The notes beneath the pieces are model-generated. The model was given only the letters and a program-made list of their open reading frames with translations. It did not search any database and was not told the origin of the DNA. Shown here in pieces: positions 25,213-34,083 of a DNA stretch of 64,000 bases. Numbering within the stretch: the stretch's first letter is position 1; every line of letters starts with the position of its first letter. Origin of the DNA: Sphingomonas sp. JC676 (GTDB taxonomy: Bacteria > Pseudomonadota > Alphaproteobacteria > Sphingomonadales > Sphingomonadaceae); the NCBI RefSeq assembly GCF_014489075.1, contig NZ_JACTGR010000001.1, positions 1,426,001 through 1,490,000 of the forward strand, in the 5' to 3' direction. A program made the position numbers and the translations under genes.

Positions 25213-26144
25213 GCAACGCCTCCTGGCACGAGCGCCTGCTTGGTGGCTTCCGCAAGACCTCAGACCGGCTGCTCGGCAACCTCGCCGGCCTCAGTCTCGC
25301 GCGTCTCGACGATGCGACGCTTGACGAGATCGAGGAGGCGCTGATCGCCTCCGATCTGGGTCCCGCCACCGCGGCCAAGGTCCGCGCCCGCCTTGCCGAG
25401 GGCCAGTTCGAGCGCAACATGGAAGAGCTTGGCATCCGGCTGATTGTCGCCGAGGAAGTCGCCAAGACGCTCGAACCCGTCGCCAAGCGGCTCGAGATCG
25501 AGGCCTTTCCGCGCCCCCAGGTGATCCTGGTGATCGGCGTCAACGGATCGGGCAAGACCACTACGATCGCCAAGCTCGCCAACAATTTCCTCGAGCAGGA
25601 TTACAGCGTGATGGTCGCCGCCGGCGACACGTTCCGCGCAGCCGCGATCGGCCAGCTACGCACCTGGGCTGAGCGGATCGGGGTGCCGATCGTCTCGGGC
25701 GCGGAGGGCGGAGACGCCGCCGGCATCGTCTTCGAAGCGGTCAAGCAGGCCACCGAAAAGGGCATCGACGTGCTGATCGTCGATACCGCCGGCCGCCTCC
25801 AGAACAAGCGCGAGCTGATGGACGAGCTCGCCAAGATCCGCCGCGTGCTCGGGCGTATCAACCCCGCCTCGCCGCATGACGTGGTCCTCGTCCTCGATGC
25901 CACCACCGGCCAGAACGCGCTCAGCCAGATCGAGGTTTTCAAGGAAGTCGCCGGCGTCACCGGGCTGGTCATGACCAAGCTCGACGGCACCGCGCGTGGC
26001 GGCGTTCTCGTCGCCGCCGCCGAGAAATTCGGCCTCCCCATCCATGCGATCGGAGTCGGCGAGAAGGTCGACGATCTACGCCCGTTCGACGCGCAAGAGG
26101 TTGCGCGGATCATCGCGGGCGTGGAAGGAGCTACCAATGGCTAG
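25209..26144 (+). CDS. ftsY: signal recognition particle receptor FtsY
   Basis: A 311-residue SRP receptor GTPase with the NG domain only: the N-terminal four-helix bundle (WHERLLGGFRKTSDRLLGNL), GVNGSGKTTTIAKLA, the GDTFRAAA insertion, DTAGRLQNKRELMDEL and TKLDGTARGGV. The long acidic A domain of the E. coli protein is absent, as is usual in alphaproteobacteria. It docks Ffh-ribosome complexes at the membrane. The ATG at 25209 overlaps the mtaB stop by four bases, and its own stop overlaps the ispZ start by eight. Confidence 0.96.
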   Translation: MSNASWHERLLGGFRKTSDRLLGNLAGLSLARLDDATLDEIEEALIASDLGPATAAKVRARLAEGQFERNMEELGIRLIVAEEVAKTLEPVAKRLEIEAFPRPQVILVIGVNGSGKTTTIAKLANNFLEQDYSVMVAAGDTFRAAAIGQLRTWAERIGVPIVSGAEGGDAAGIVFEAVKQATEKGIDVLIVDTAGRLQNKRELMDELAKIRRVLGRINPASPHDVVLVLDATTGQNALSQIEVFKEVAGVTGLVMTKLDGTARGGVLVAAAEKFGLPIHAIGVGEKVDDLRPFDAQEVARIIAGVEGATNG

Positions 26145-26757
26145 CAATTCCAAGCCCGCGATATCGCCGGGCCTCCGCATGGCGATCGATTTCGGTCCGT
26201 TGATCGTGTTCTTCGCGGTCAACAGCCTGGCGTCCGGCCCGCAGATCGCCCGGATCCTCACCGCCACGGTCGCCTTCATGGTCGCGATGGTGGCCGCGAT
26301 GCTGGTGTCCTGGTGGCGCGCTCGGCACATCTCGCCGATGTTGTGGATCACCGGAGCCTTCGTGCTCGTGTTCGGCGGGCTGACGCTATATTATCACAGC
26401 CAGATCTTCATTCAGATCAAGCCGACGGTCATCTACGCGATGTTCGCGATCGTGCTCGGCTACGGCCTGTTGACCGACAAGCCGCTGCTCCAGCTGCTGC
26501 TGCAACAGGCCTATCCCGGCCTGACCGCCAAGGGCTGGCGGCTGCTGACGATCAGCTGGGCCTGCTTCTTCCTCTTCGCCGCGGTCCTCAACGAAGTGAT
26601 GCGCCAGCTGCTCAATTGGGACCAATGGGTGCTGTTCAAGACCTGGGGAATGATCCCGCTGACCCTCGTCTTCGCGATGCTCAACATCCCGATGCTGCTC
26701 AAGCACGGGCTCCAGCTCGACAAGCCCGAAGAGGCGCCGATCCCACCCGAGGGTTGA
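26137..26757 (+). CDS. ispZ: inner-membrane septation protein A (YciB/IspZ)
   Basis: A 206-residue protein with about five membrane helices. The signature MAIDFGPLIVFFAVNS near the start, GLTLYYHSQIFIQIKPTVIYAMFAIVL in the middle and WACFFLFAAVLNEVMRQ are typical of YciB/IspZ, which influences cell-envelope and septum formation. GGAAGGAG lies six bases before the ATG. It is the last gene of the mtaB-ftsY-ispZ unit. Family length (about 180-210) fits. Confidence 0.92.
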   Translation: MASNSKPAISPGLRMAIDFGPLIVFFAVNSLASGPQIARILTATVAFMVAMVAAMLVSWWRARHISPMLWITGAFVLVFGGLTLYYHSQIFIQIKPTVIYAMFAIVLGYGLLTDKPLLQLLLQQAYPGLTAKGWRLLTISWACFFLFAAVLNEVMRQLLNWDQWVLFKTWGMIPLTLVFAMLNIPMLLKHGLQLDKPEEAPIPPEG

Positions 26758-26808
26758 GTTCGACCCGACGAAGCGAAGCTTGTGCTCCTGCGAAAGCGGA
26801 TCGGACAG

Positions 26809-28185
26809 CTATTCCGCTGGCTTGAGATCGATCAGCAGCGTCGGGATCAGCTCCGAGACGGTGGGGTGGATCGGAACCGCCCAGCGCAGCACGTCCAGCG
26901 GCTGATCGGCGTGCATCATGTCGAGGATGCCGTGAATCGCCTCGTCGCCGCCCACGCCCAATATCGCCGCGCCCAGGATGCGGCGGGTCTCGGCATCGGC
27001 GACCACTTTCATCACGCCGATTGTCTCGCCCTTCTCGATCGCGCGCCCGACGCGCTTCATCGGCCGGTGCGACACCAGCAGCGGCCGGCCGGTCGCGCGT
27101 GCCTGGGTCTCGGTCATGCCGACCCGGCCGAGCGGTGGATCGGTGAAGAGCGCATAGCCGGGCAGCCGCTGGCTGAGCGTGCGGTCCTCGCCATCGAGCA
27201 GGTTTGCGGCGACGATCTCGAAATCATTCCACGCGGTGTGGGTGAAGGCGCCGCGGCCGTTGCAGTCGCCCAGCGCCCAGATGCCGGGCACATTGGTGGC
27301 GAGCTTCTCGTCGACCTTGATATAGCCGCGCTCGTCGGTCGCCACGCCGGCGATATCGAGCCCGAGATCGTCGGTGTTCGGCCGGCGCCCGATCGCGAGC
27401 AGGACATGGCTGGCTGGCACCCGCGGCGCGCCTTCCGTGCAATCGACATTCACCGATATCCCGCCGGCATCCAGCGCGAAGCCGATGCAGGTGGCGCTGG
27501 TCCGCACCTCGATGCCCTCGGCCTCCAGCATCTCGCGGATCGCCTGGCTGATATCCTCGTCCTCGCGCGCGATCAGGCGCGGCTGCATCTCGACCACCGT
27601 CACCTGCGAACCGAGGCGGCGGAATATCTGGGCGAATTCGAGCCCGATATAGCTCCCGCCGACGACCACCAGATGCTCGGGTAGCGCCTCGAGCTTCAAT
27701 ATGCTGGAATTGTCGAGCGTCTGGACCTTGTCGAGCCCGGGCATCGGCGGCCGCGCCGCACGGCCGCCGACGTTCAGGAAGATGCGCGGCGCGGTGAAGC
27801 TTTCCTCACCCACCGCGATGGTGTCGGGCGCGGTGAAATGGGCATGGCCGCGGATCAGCTCCAGCCCCGGCATGCGCGACAGCCAGGTCTCGTTGCGGCC
27901 GCGCGACGCCGCCGCGATCTCCTGCGCGCGGCGGATCACCGTGGGGAAATCGACCGTCACCGTGCCGGTGCCGATGCCGTAATCCGCCGAACGCCGGGCG
28001 AGAAACGCGGCATAGGCGCTCGCCACCAGCGCTTTGGTCGGAGTGCAGCCGGTGTTGACGCAGGTGCCGCCGACCTGGTCGCGCTCGATCAACGCCACCT
28101 TCTGGCCCGCGTCGGTCAGGCGCCCGGCAAGCGCCGGTCCCGCCTGGCCGGCGCCGACGATGATCGCATCGAACGCGCGGCTCAC
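26809..28185 (-). CDS. mercuric-reductase-like pyridine nucleotide-disulfide oxidoreductase
   Basis: A 458-residue class I flavoprotein: FAD loop DAIIVGAGQAGPALAG, the redox-active disulfide CVNTGCTPTK at residues 43-48, an NAD(P) loop VVVGGSYIGLEFAQ, the second FAD motif IWALGDCNGRGAFTH and the C-terminal HPTVSELIP, whose histidine works with the disulfide. It lacks the N-terminal heavy-metal domain and the C-terminal cysteine pair of true MerA, and is closer to the RclA/YkgC type. The electron acceptor is unknown. It overlaps the upstream DUF4126 gene by four bases. Confidence 0.85.
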   Translation of the reverse strand: MSRAFDAIIVGAGQAGPALAGRLTDAGQKVALIERDQVGGTCVNTGCTPTKALVASAYAAFLARRSADYGIGTGTVTVDFPTVIRRAQEIAAASRGRNETWLSRMPGLELIRGHAHFTAPDTIAVGEESFTAPRIFLNVGGRAARPPMPGLDKVQTLDNSSILKLEALPEHLVVVGGSYIGLEFAQIFRRLGSQVTVVEMQPRLIAREDEDISQAIREMLEAEGIEVRTSATCIGFALDAGGISVNVDCTEGAPRVPASHVLLAIGRRPNTDDLGLDIAGVATDERGYIKVDEKLATNVPGIWALGDCNGRGAFTHTAWNDFEIVAANLLDGEDRTLSQRLPGYALFTDPPLGRVGMTETQARATGRPLLVSHRPMKRVGRAIEKGETIGVMKVVADAETRRILGAAILGVGGDEAIHGILDMMHADQPLDVLRWAVPIHPTVSELIPTLLIDLKPAE

Positions 28186-28640
28186 AGCGCGAGCACGATA
28201 AGCACCGCGCCTCCCACCGCAATCACGTCCTCGATCAAGGCCGCGGGGCGATCGCTGCCCAGCATGGCGGCCAGCCGCGCGCGCAACGCCGCGCCACCCA
28301 GCGTGCCGATTACCGCGCCGACGATACCCGCTCCGAGCCCGACGACCAGCGAGCCGCCCGAAATGCCGATCGCCGCGCCGCTCAGCCCGCCCATCACCAG
28401 CCGGGTGACGAACTGGGGCGGTGTCTTGCGGCTTGGCGTCGTGGGAAGCTGATCACCGACCAGCTCGAACAGCGCGAGCGCCGAAAAGACCCAGGGGGTG
28501 AAGCGATAGCCGAGAAAGGCCAGCCAGCTGCCGTCGAGATGGAGCCAGCCGAGATGGGCCGCCCAGCTAATGGCCGCGGGTGCGGTGAAGGCGCGAAGGC
28601 CTGCGACGACGCCGATCAACAGAGCGAGGAGCACGAACAT
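28182..28640 (-). CDS. DUF4126 family membrane protein
   Basis: A 152-residue protein of about four hydrophobic helices, beginning MFVLLALLIGVVAGLRAFTAPAA, with the polar ELVGDQLPTTPSRKTPPQF loop and glycine-rich helices toward the end. These features define DUF4126, of unknown function. The stop overlaps the start of the disulfide oxidoreductase (ATGA), so the two are co-translated. The pairing suggests the membrane protein may localise or feed the oxidoreductase, which is inference. Confidence 0.8.
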   Translation of the reverse strand: MFVLLALLIGVVAGLRAFTAPAAISWAAHLGWLHLDGSWLAFLGYRFTPWVFSALALFELVGDQLPTTPSRKTPPQFVTRLVMGGLSGAAIGISGGSLVVGLGAGIVGAVIGTLGGAALRARLAAMLGSDRPAALIEDVIAVGGAVLIVLAL

Positions 28641-28726
28641 GCAGAGTCCTTTCGCGGAAATCCGTCCGGGTGGAATGGAAAACTACCCGTTCCGGTTGGG
28701 TTAGGCGATCCTTCCTTCGGCCCTGC

Positions 28727-29032
28727 TCATATGAACCGCGGTATAGGTCCCCGCTGCGGCGTCTGATCGGGCAGATCGACCTCCATCTCGTCGACATAGC
28801 ACCAGCCCCAGCCTTCCGGCGGGTCATAGCCTTCGATGATCGGGTGCCGCGTGGCGTGGAAATGCGCGGTCGCATGGCGATTGGGCGAATCGTCGCAGCA
28901 GCCGACATGCCCGCAGCTCCGGCAAAGCCGCAGATGCACCCACCAGCCGCCCGTCTTCAGGCATTCCTCGCACCCGAGCGCGCTTGGCGTCACTTCGTTG
29001 ACGGTATCCCGGTGCTGGCAGGTTTGCGACAT
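28727..29032 (-). CDS. UBP-type zinc finger domain protein
   Basis: A 101-residue protein that is essentially one ZnF-UBP domain: CQHRDTVNEV at the start, then GCEECLKTGGWWVHLRLCRSCGHVGCCDDSPNRHATAHFHATRHPII with the full set of cysteine and histidine ligands. In eukaryotes this fold binds the C terminus of ubiquitin; in bacteria its ligand is unknown. The ATG at 29032 is 25 bases after the stop of the GH18/NodB/GT2 gene, so they may be co-transcribed. Confidence 0.88.
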   Translation of the reverse strand: MSQTCQHRDTVNEVTPSALGCEECLKTGGWWVHLRLCRSCGHVGCCDDSPNRHATAHFHATRHPIIEGYDPPEGWGWCYVDEMEVDLPDQTPQRGPIPRFI

Positions 29033-29057
29033 GCTCTGATCCCCCTCGGTTTGATGT

Positions 29058-32000
29058 TTACGTCGCAGGCGCACCCGTCCCTACCCGGCCGCTGCGCTCG
29101 AGCTTGCCCCAGCCGACCCACCAGCCGCCCACCGCCGAGCTGATTGCGCGGAGCACCACCCAGTACATCAGCTGCCGATAGACGAAGCGCTGCGCGACCA
29201 GCAACAGCGCCGGATAGCGGATCCTGCGGCTGTTGAGCCGGTACGCCACCCAGCCGCAGCCCACGTCGATCGCGGTGAAGGCCAGCCAATAGATCGCCAT
29301 CGTACCGACATCGCCCCGGGTCTGCTCCCAGCCATGCTGCCAAACGTTGATCGCGGTCCCAGCCACTGCCACCACCAAAGCGAGATCGATCAGCGGCGAG
29401 ATCGCGGCGAACCCGATCTGGAAAATCCAGGCCTGGGGAAGCCCGACCAGCGCCAGCCCGCGCGCCTGCCGGTCGCGATAGATGCCGCGATGCTTCCACA
29501 GGCACTGGAGCGTACCGAACGCCCAGCGATAGCGCTGCTTGGCGAGCGCCTTGAAGCTCTCGGGTGCCTCGGTCCAGGCGACCGCATCGGTGTCGTAGGT
29601 CACGCGCCAGCCCGCGCGCTGGATGGCGATGGTCAGGTCCTGGTCCTCGGCCAGCGTATCCTCGGGATAGCCGCCGACGGCATCGAGCGCGGCACGCCGC
29701 CACGCGCCGACCGCGCCAGGAACGACGGTGATCGCGTTGAACCCGGCAAGCGCGCGGCGCTCCAGATTCTGCGCGGTTATATACTCCACGGCCTGCCAGC
29801 GGGTGACGAGATTGACGCGGTTACCCACCTGGGCGTTGCCCGCCACCGCGCCCAATTTGGGATCGACGAACCAGCGCGCCAGCCGCCCGATCGTCTCGGG
29901 CTCGAACTGGGTATCGGCGTCGAGCGCGATGATGACCTCGCCCTTGGCCGATTGCAGCGCGCGGTTGAGCGCGGACGCCTTGCCGCCATTTTGCAGCGTG
30001 AGCAACGTGACCCGCGGATCGTGGCCAAACTCGCGCGCAACGATTTCGCTGGTCGCGTCCTTCGATCCGTCGTCGGCGACGATCAGCTCGATCGCCGGAT
30101 AGTTGCTCGCCAAAACCCGGCGGATCGAGCCTTCGATCACGCGCTCTTCGTTATAGGCGGGGATGATCACGGACACCGTTGGCGTGAAGGCCGGCGGCTC
30201 GCCACGGCGGCGCTCGCGGCGGCGCTGCCAGAGCGCCAGGCCGGCGAGGAACAGCGCGCGCGCGATCCCCAGCGCGATCGCGACGAAGAACAGTCCCTTG
30301 AGCGCGGAGGCGAGCCCCGCGAGGAGCACGAAGATCGCGACATCGGCGCGCACCGCCAGCAGGTCGCTGCCGGTGATCTCGGGCATCACCGCGTCGCGCG
30401 AGAGGCCGGCGAGCTGCGAGACGGGGACGAACGTATATCCGCGCGCACGGAGCTGGGCGATGATCTGCGGAAGGGCGACCACGGTCTGGTCGCGATTGCC
30501 GCCGCCATCGTGCAGCAGAATGATATTGGCCGAGCGTTCCGGCGTGGCGCCCAAAACCTGCGCCACCGATTGCTGAATGATCGAATCGACGCCGGGCCGT
30601 TTCCAATCATTGGGATCGGCGTGGAGGCCGACCACGGTATAGCCCTGTTGCTGCGCCACCATCGCCGGATCGAGCTCGTCGGCGGTGGTCGGCTCGGCAT
30701 CGCCGAAATAGGGCGCGCGGAACAGGCGCATGCCGCGACCGGTATAGGCCTGGACCAGCCGCTGCGTCGCGTTGAGCTCGATCGAGGTGCTGCGCGCCGA
30801 ATCGAGCGCGAGATTGGGATGGGTATAGGTGTGATTGCCGAGCTCATGCCCCTCGGCGACCATCCGGCGGAGCAGCAGCGGGTGCTGGAGCGCATTCTCG
30901 CCGATGATGAAGAAGGTCCCCGGCACCTTCTCCGCCTTCAATATGTCGAGGATCTGCGGCGTGTAGGTCGCGTCGGGTCCATCATCGAAGGTCAGCGCGA
31001 CCAGCTTCGGCGCAGCCCCGGTGCGTGAGACGACATAGGGCGTCGGCAAAGTAACGTAATGGACGTCGCGGATGATCCCCGCGGCATCGAAGCTCAGGTC
31101 GCGCCGTCCGTTGGTAGGCGAGGCGGTGACGCGCAATATCTCGCCCGATCCCTCGACATCGACATCGCTGGCGGACACCACCGTGCTCAGGTCGGGCCGG
31201 CCGCCGTTGCGGAACGCCTGGAGCGCGGGCCAGACGCCGGCATCCTCGGTCCCGAGCCGCCACAAAGCGACGCTGCCCACCCCCATCGCGCGCACCGCCT
31301 GGAGCTGGTTCCACGTCGTCGTGGCGTCCATCATCCAGATTTCGTGATGCTCGCCATTGTCCTCGTCGTAGGCAAAGGCCTGGTTGCCGCTCGCCTTGTC
31401 GAACTGAATCACTGCCTCACTGTCATGCGCCGCCAGCCACGCTTCCTCGACGCTGAGCGCGTCGACCTTGCCGCCGTGCCAGTCATAGGCATAGCTGCCC
31501 AGCGCGACGATCAGCTTCTCCGCGCCGATCTGCTGCACGGCGCTGCGCAGCTGATCGACGAACCAGGGCTGCGCGGCGATCGGTCCGGCGGTGCCGCCCT
31601 GCCAGTGCTGGTCGTAGTTCATCAGGATCACGCGGTCGGCGACAGCGGCGAAGCGCTTGATATCCCACTCGGGATCGCCCGCCGGGACTGTGACGGCAAG
31701 CACCTTGTCCGGCGGCAGCGCGGCATTGATATGCGCGAGCAGTGCCAGATAACGCGGCACGGCGGCGGCCGGCAGGCTCTCGAAATCCATGACCAGGCCG
31801 GCCTGCTTGCGCGCCGCGACCATCGCCGCGAGATCGTGCGCGAACTTGGTGCGCGCTACGGGATCGGCGACCAGCCTGGCCACGCCCTCCCCGTCCCATT
31901 TCTCGTTCGCCAGATTCTGCACCATCGGCAGCACCCTGGGCGGGTGCGGCGCACCGGCGACGATGGTGGCAAAGGCCGGATCGTCCTGGATGCGGATTGC

Positions 32001-32372
32001 ATGATCGGGGCCCGCGACGGTCACCAAAGCGGGCACCACCCAGTCGAGGTTGCGGATATTGCGGCGGAGCGAGCTCGCGCTCGACTGATCCCAAGGAACA
32101 TAGAAGCCGATCGTCAGCGCCGAGCCGATCGTCTTGGCATTGCCGGCGGGCAGCCATCGCCCGCCTTTATGTCCCCTCGCGTCCTTCAGATGGAGCGCGG
32201 AGGCCTTGGCGCTCCCCCAGCGCACCGGCAGATCACCGCCGCGCGGCACATCGAGGATCGTGATCGCGAACACCACGGCGGTCGCCACCACGAGCAGCAC
32301 CGTCGCCACGACGGCGCGCATCGTCCAACGCTTCCGGCTGCCGCTGGGATCGAAGAAGATGGGCGGAGACAT
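29058..32372 (-). CDS. trifunctional GH18-like / NodB deacetylase / GT2 glycosyltransferase fusion
   Basis: An 1104-residue membrane protein. A first helix (residues ~18-40) is followed by a GH18-like barrel (~65-390) with the catalytic-strand motif GLVMDFESLP near residue 195. A NodB polysaccharide deacetylase follows (~455-650) with TFDDGPD and HTYTHPN metal-site motifs. After two helices (~670-715) comes a family 2 glycosyltransferase (~735-960) with VSVIIPAYNEE, DDGS, the DADT metal motif, AEDQDL and QRYRW, then C-terminal helices. It probably polymerises, deacetylates and trims an N-acetylglucosamine-like polymer across the inner membrane. The three activities resemble PgaC plus PgaB of PNAG synthesis, but in one chain. 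Confidence 0.88.
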   Translation of the reverse strand: MSPPIFFDPSGSRKRWTMRAVVATVLLVVATAVVFAITILDVPRGGDLPVRWGSAKASALHLKDARGHKGGRWLPAGNAKTIGSALTIGFYVPWDQSSASSLRRNIRNLDWVVPALVTVAGPDHAIRIQDDPAFATIVAGAPHPPRVLPMVQNLANEKWDGEGVARLVADPVARTKFAHDLAAMVAARKQAGLVMDFESLPAAAVPRYLALLAHINAALPPDKVLAVTVPAGDPEWDIKRFAAVADRVILMNYDQHWQGGTAGPIAAQPWFVDQLRSAVQQIGAEKLIVALGSYAYDWHGGKVDALSVEEAWLAAHDSEAVIQFDKASGNQAFAYDEDNGEHHEIWMMDATTTWNQLQAVRAMGVGSVALWRLGTEDAGVWPALQAFRNGGRPDLSTVVSASDVDVEGSGEILRVTASPTNGRRDLSFDAAGIIRDVHYVTLPTPYVVSRTGAAPKLVALTFDDGPDATYTPQILDILKAEKVPGTFFIIGENALQHPLLLRRMVAEGHELGNHTYTHPNLALDSARSTSIELNATQRLVQAYTGRGMRLFRAPYFGDAEPTTADELDPAMVAQQQGYTVVGLHADPNDWKRPGVDSIIQQSVAQVLGATPERSANIILLHDGGGNRDQTVVALPQIIAQLRARGYTFVPVSQLAGLSRDAVMPEITGSDLLAVRADVAIFVLLAGLASALKGLFFVAIALGIARALFLAGLALWQRRRERRRGEPPAFTPTVSVIIPAYNEERVIEGSIRRVLASNYPAIELIVADDGSKDATSEIVAREFGHDPRVTLLTLQNGGKASALNRALQSAKGEVIIALDADTQFEPETIGRLARWFVDPKLGAVAGNAQVGNRVNLVTRWQAVEYITAQNLERRALAGFNAITVVPGAVGAWRRAALDAVGGYPEDTLAEDQDLTIAIQRAGWRVTYDTDAVAWTEAPESFKALAKQRYRWAFGTLQCLWKHRGIYRDRQARGLALVGLPQAWIFQIGFAAISPLIDLALVVAVAGTAINVWQHGWEQTRGDVGTMAIYWLAFTAIDVGCGWVAYRLNSRRIRYPALLLVAQRFVYRQLMYWVVLRAISSAVGGWWVGWGKLERSGRVGTGAPAT

Positions 32373-32503
32373 GGGATCCCTCAGAAACGCGGATTCGCGG
32401 GCCGCAACATAGGGGCAATATTAGCACCGCGCATTCCGGTAATGGAGCATACACAGGTTTGCACGGCCTATCCGGCGTGCACCGGCTGCGATATGCAGGA
32501 AAG

Positions 32504-34057
32504 ATGGATCGCAAGCGCAGCATATTGGTGATCGGGGGCGGTACGGCAGGCTGGCTGACCGCGGCGCATCTCGCCAAATTCCTCGATCTCTCAGGCCATG
32601 GCCATCTCGAGATCACCTTGCTCGAATCCCCCGATATCGGCATCATCGGGGTGGGCGAAGGCACCTTCCCCACGATCCGCGAGACGCTGAAGTTCCTCGG
32701 CATCGACGAGGCGCAGTTCATCCGCAGCACATCGGCCACGTTCAAGCAGGGCATCCGCTTCACCGACTGGGTGCGCACGCCGGAAAATGGCGCGCACAGC
32801 CATTTCTTCCATCCATTCGAAGCGCCCTTCTACGCCGATGGCGCGAACCTGGCGGCCTATTGGCTGCTCCAGGACGAGAAGAGCCGCCCGCCCTTTGCCG
32901 AGGCGGTGACCATCCAGAACCGCGTCGCCGATGCGCGCCGCGCGCCCAAGCGGCCGCACGAGGGCGATTTCGGCGGACCGCTCAACTATGCCTATCATTT
33001 CGACGCGGCGAGCCTCGCCCGCGTGCTCGCCGCGCGCGGCAAGGAACTGGGCGTCCGGCACATCGAGGACCGGCTGCGGAGCGTCGAACTCGATGCCGAT
33101 GGCGCGATCGATCATGTCCTCACCGACGGGCACGGCGAACTGAGGGCCGACCTCTACATCGATTGCTCGGGCTTTCGCGCCGAGCTGATCGGCAATGCGA
33201 TGCAGGCGCCGTTCAAGTCGGTGCGCACCAGCCTGTTCACCAATCGCGCGCTTGCCTGCAAGATCCCCTATGACCGGCCAGACGCGCCGCTGGAGAGCTT
33301 CACCGTCGCCGCCGCGCATGAGGCGGGATGGACCTGGGACATCGGCCTGGCCGGCGCGCGCGGCATCGGCTGCGTCTATTCGAGCGACCATATCGACGAT
33401 GACCGCGCCGCCGAGATCCTCGCCGGCTATATCGGCCCGCGCGACGTGGAGATCACCCCGCGCAAGATCCCGTTCGAGCCGGGCTATCGCGAGCTGCAAT
33501 GGGTGAAGAACTGCGTCGCGGTCGGGCTGTCGGCGGGCTTCCTCGAACCGCTTGAATCCACAGGCGTCGTCCTGATCGAAGCCGCAGTCGGCATGATCGC
33601 CGAACTGTTCCCGCACAACGGCCCGATCGATGCGCCGGCGAAGCGCTTCAACGAGCTGATGACCGGGCGCTACGAGAACATCGTCACCTTCCTGAAACTC
33701 CATTACTGCCTCAGCCAGCGGCAGGAACCCTTCTGGCGCGACAACACGCAAGCGAACTCGATCCCCGACCGACTGGCCGGACTGCTCGACCAGTGGCGCT
33801 ATCGCCCGCCGGGCCGCTTCGATTTCATCCTCGATCTCGAGAGCTTCGCCTTCTTCAACTATCAGTACATCCTCTACGGGATGGAATTCAAAACCGATCT
33901 GGGCCCGGCGCGCAGCGATTTCCCGAATGTCGCGGCGGCGGAGCGGATCTTCGCCCGCATCCGCAATTTCGGTGAGCGCGCGACGCACGACCTCCCCTCC
34001 CACCGCGCGCTGATCCAGCAGATCAACGCGCAGGACGAGCGCCTGCTCGCGGTGTGA
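32504..34057 (+). CDS. tryptophan-halogenase-family flavoprotein
   Basis: A 517-residue FAD enzyme: GGGTAGWLTAAHLAKF at the N terminus, GVGEGTFPTIRETLKFLG with the conserved lysine that forms the halogenating species, a GWTWDIGL segment in the place of the family WxWxIP motif, and FLEPLESTGVVLIEAA with the conserved glutamate/serine region. In this family FADH2, oxygen and halide give a lysine-bound haloamine. The WxWxIP proline is not preserved here (IGLAG follows), so true halogenation is uncertain. The ATG at 32504 is preferred. The gene is divergent from the GH18/NodB/GT2 gene; no flavin reductase lies nearby. Confidence 0.85.
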   Translation: MDRKRSILVIGGGTAGWLTAAHLAKFLDLSGHGHLEITLLESPDIGIIGVGEGTFPTIRETLKFLGIDEAQFIRSTSATFKQGIRFTDWVRTPENGAHSHFFHPFEAPFYADGANLAAYWLLQDEKSRPPFAEAVTIQNRVADARRAPKRPHEGDFGGPLNYAYHFDAASLARVLAARGKELGVRHIEDRLRSVELDADGAIDHVLTDGHGELRADLYIDCSGFRAELIGNAMQAPFKSVRTSLFTNRALACKIPYDRPDAPLESFTVAAAHEAGWTWDIGLAGARGIGCVYSSDHIDDDRAAEILAGYIGPRDVEITPRKIPFEPGYRELQWVKNCVAVGLSAGFLEPLESTGVVLIEAAVGMIAELFPHNGPIDAPAKRFNELMTGRYENIVTFLKLHYCLSQRQEPFWRDNTQANSIPDRLAGLLDQWRYRPPGRFDFILDLESFAFFNYQYILYGMEFKTDLGPARSDFPNVAAAERIFARIRNFGERATHDLPSHRALIQQINAQDERLLAV

Positions 34058-34083
34058 CTCACTTTTGACGAAAAGGGGATTTG

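Noticed and set aside
26809-28185. Mercury-resistance function for the disulfide oxidoreductase
   Set aside because: It lacks the C-terminal cysteine pair and heavy-metal domain of MerA, and no mer genes are nearby.
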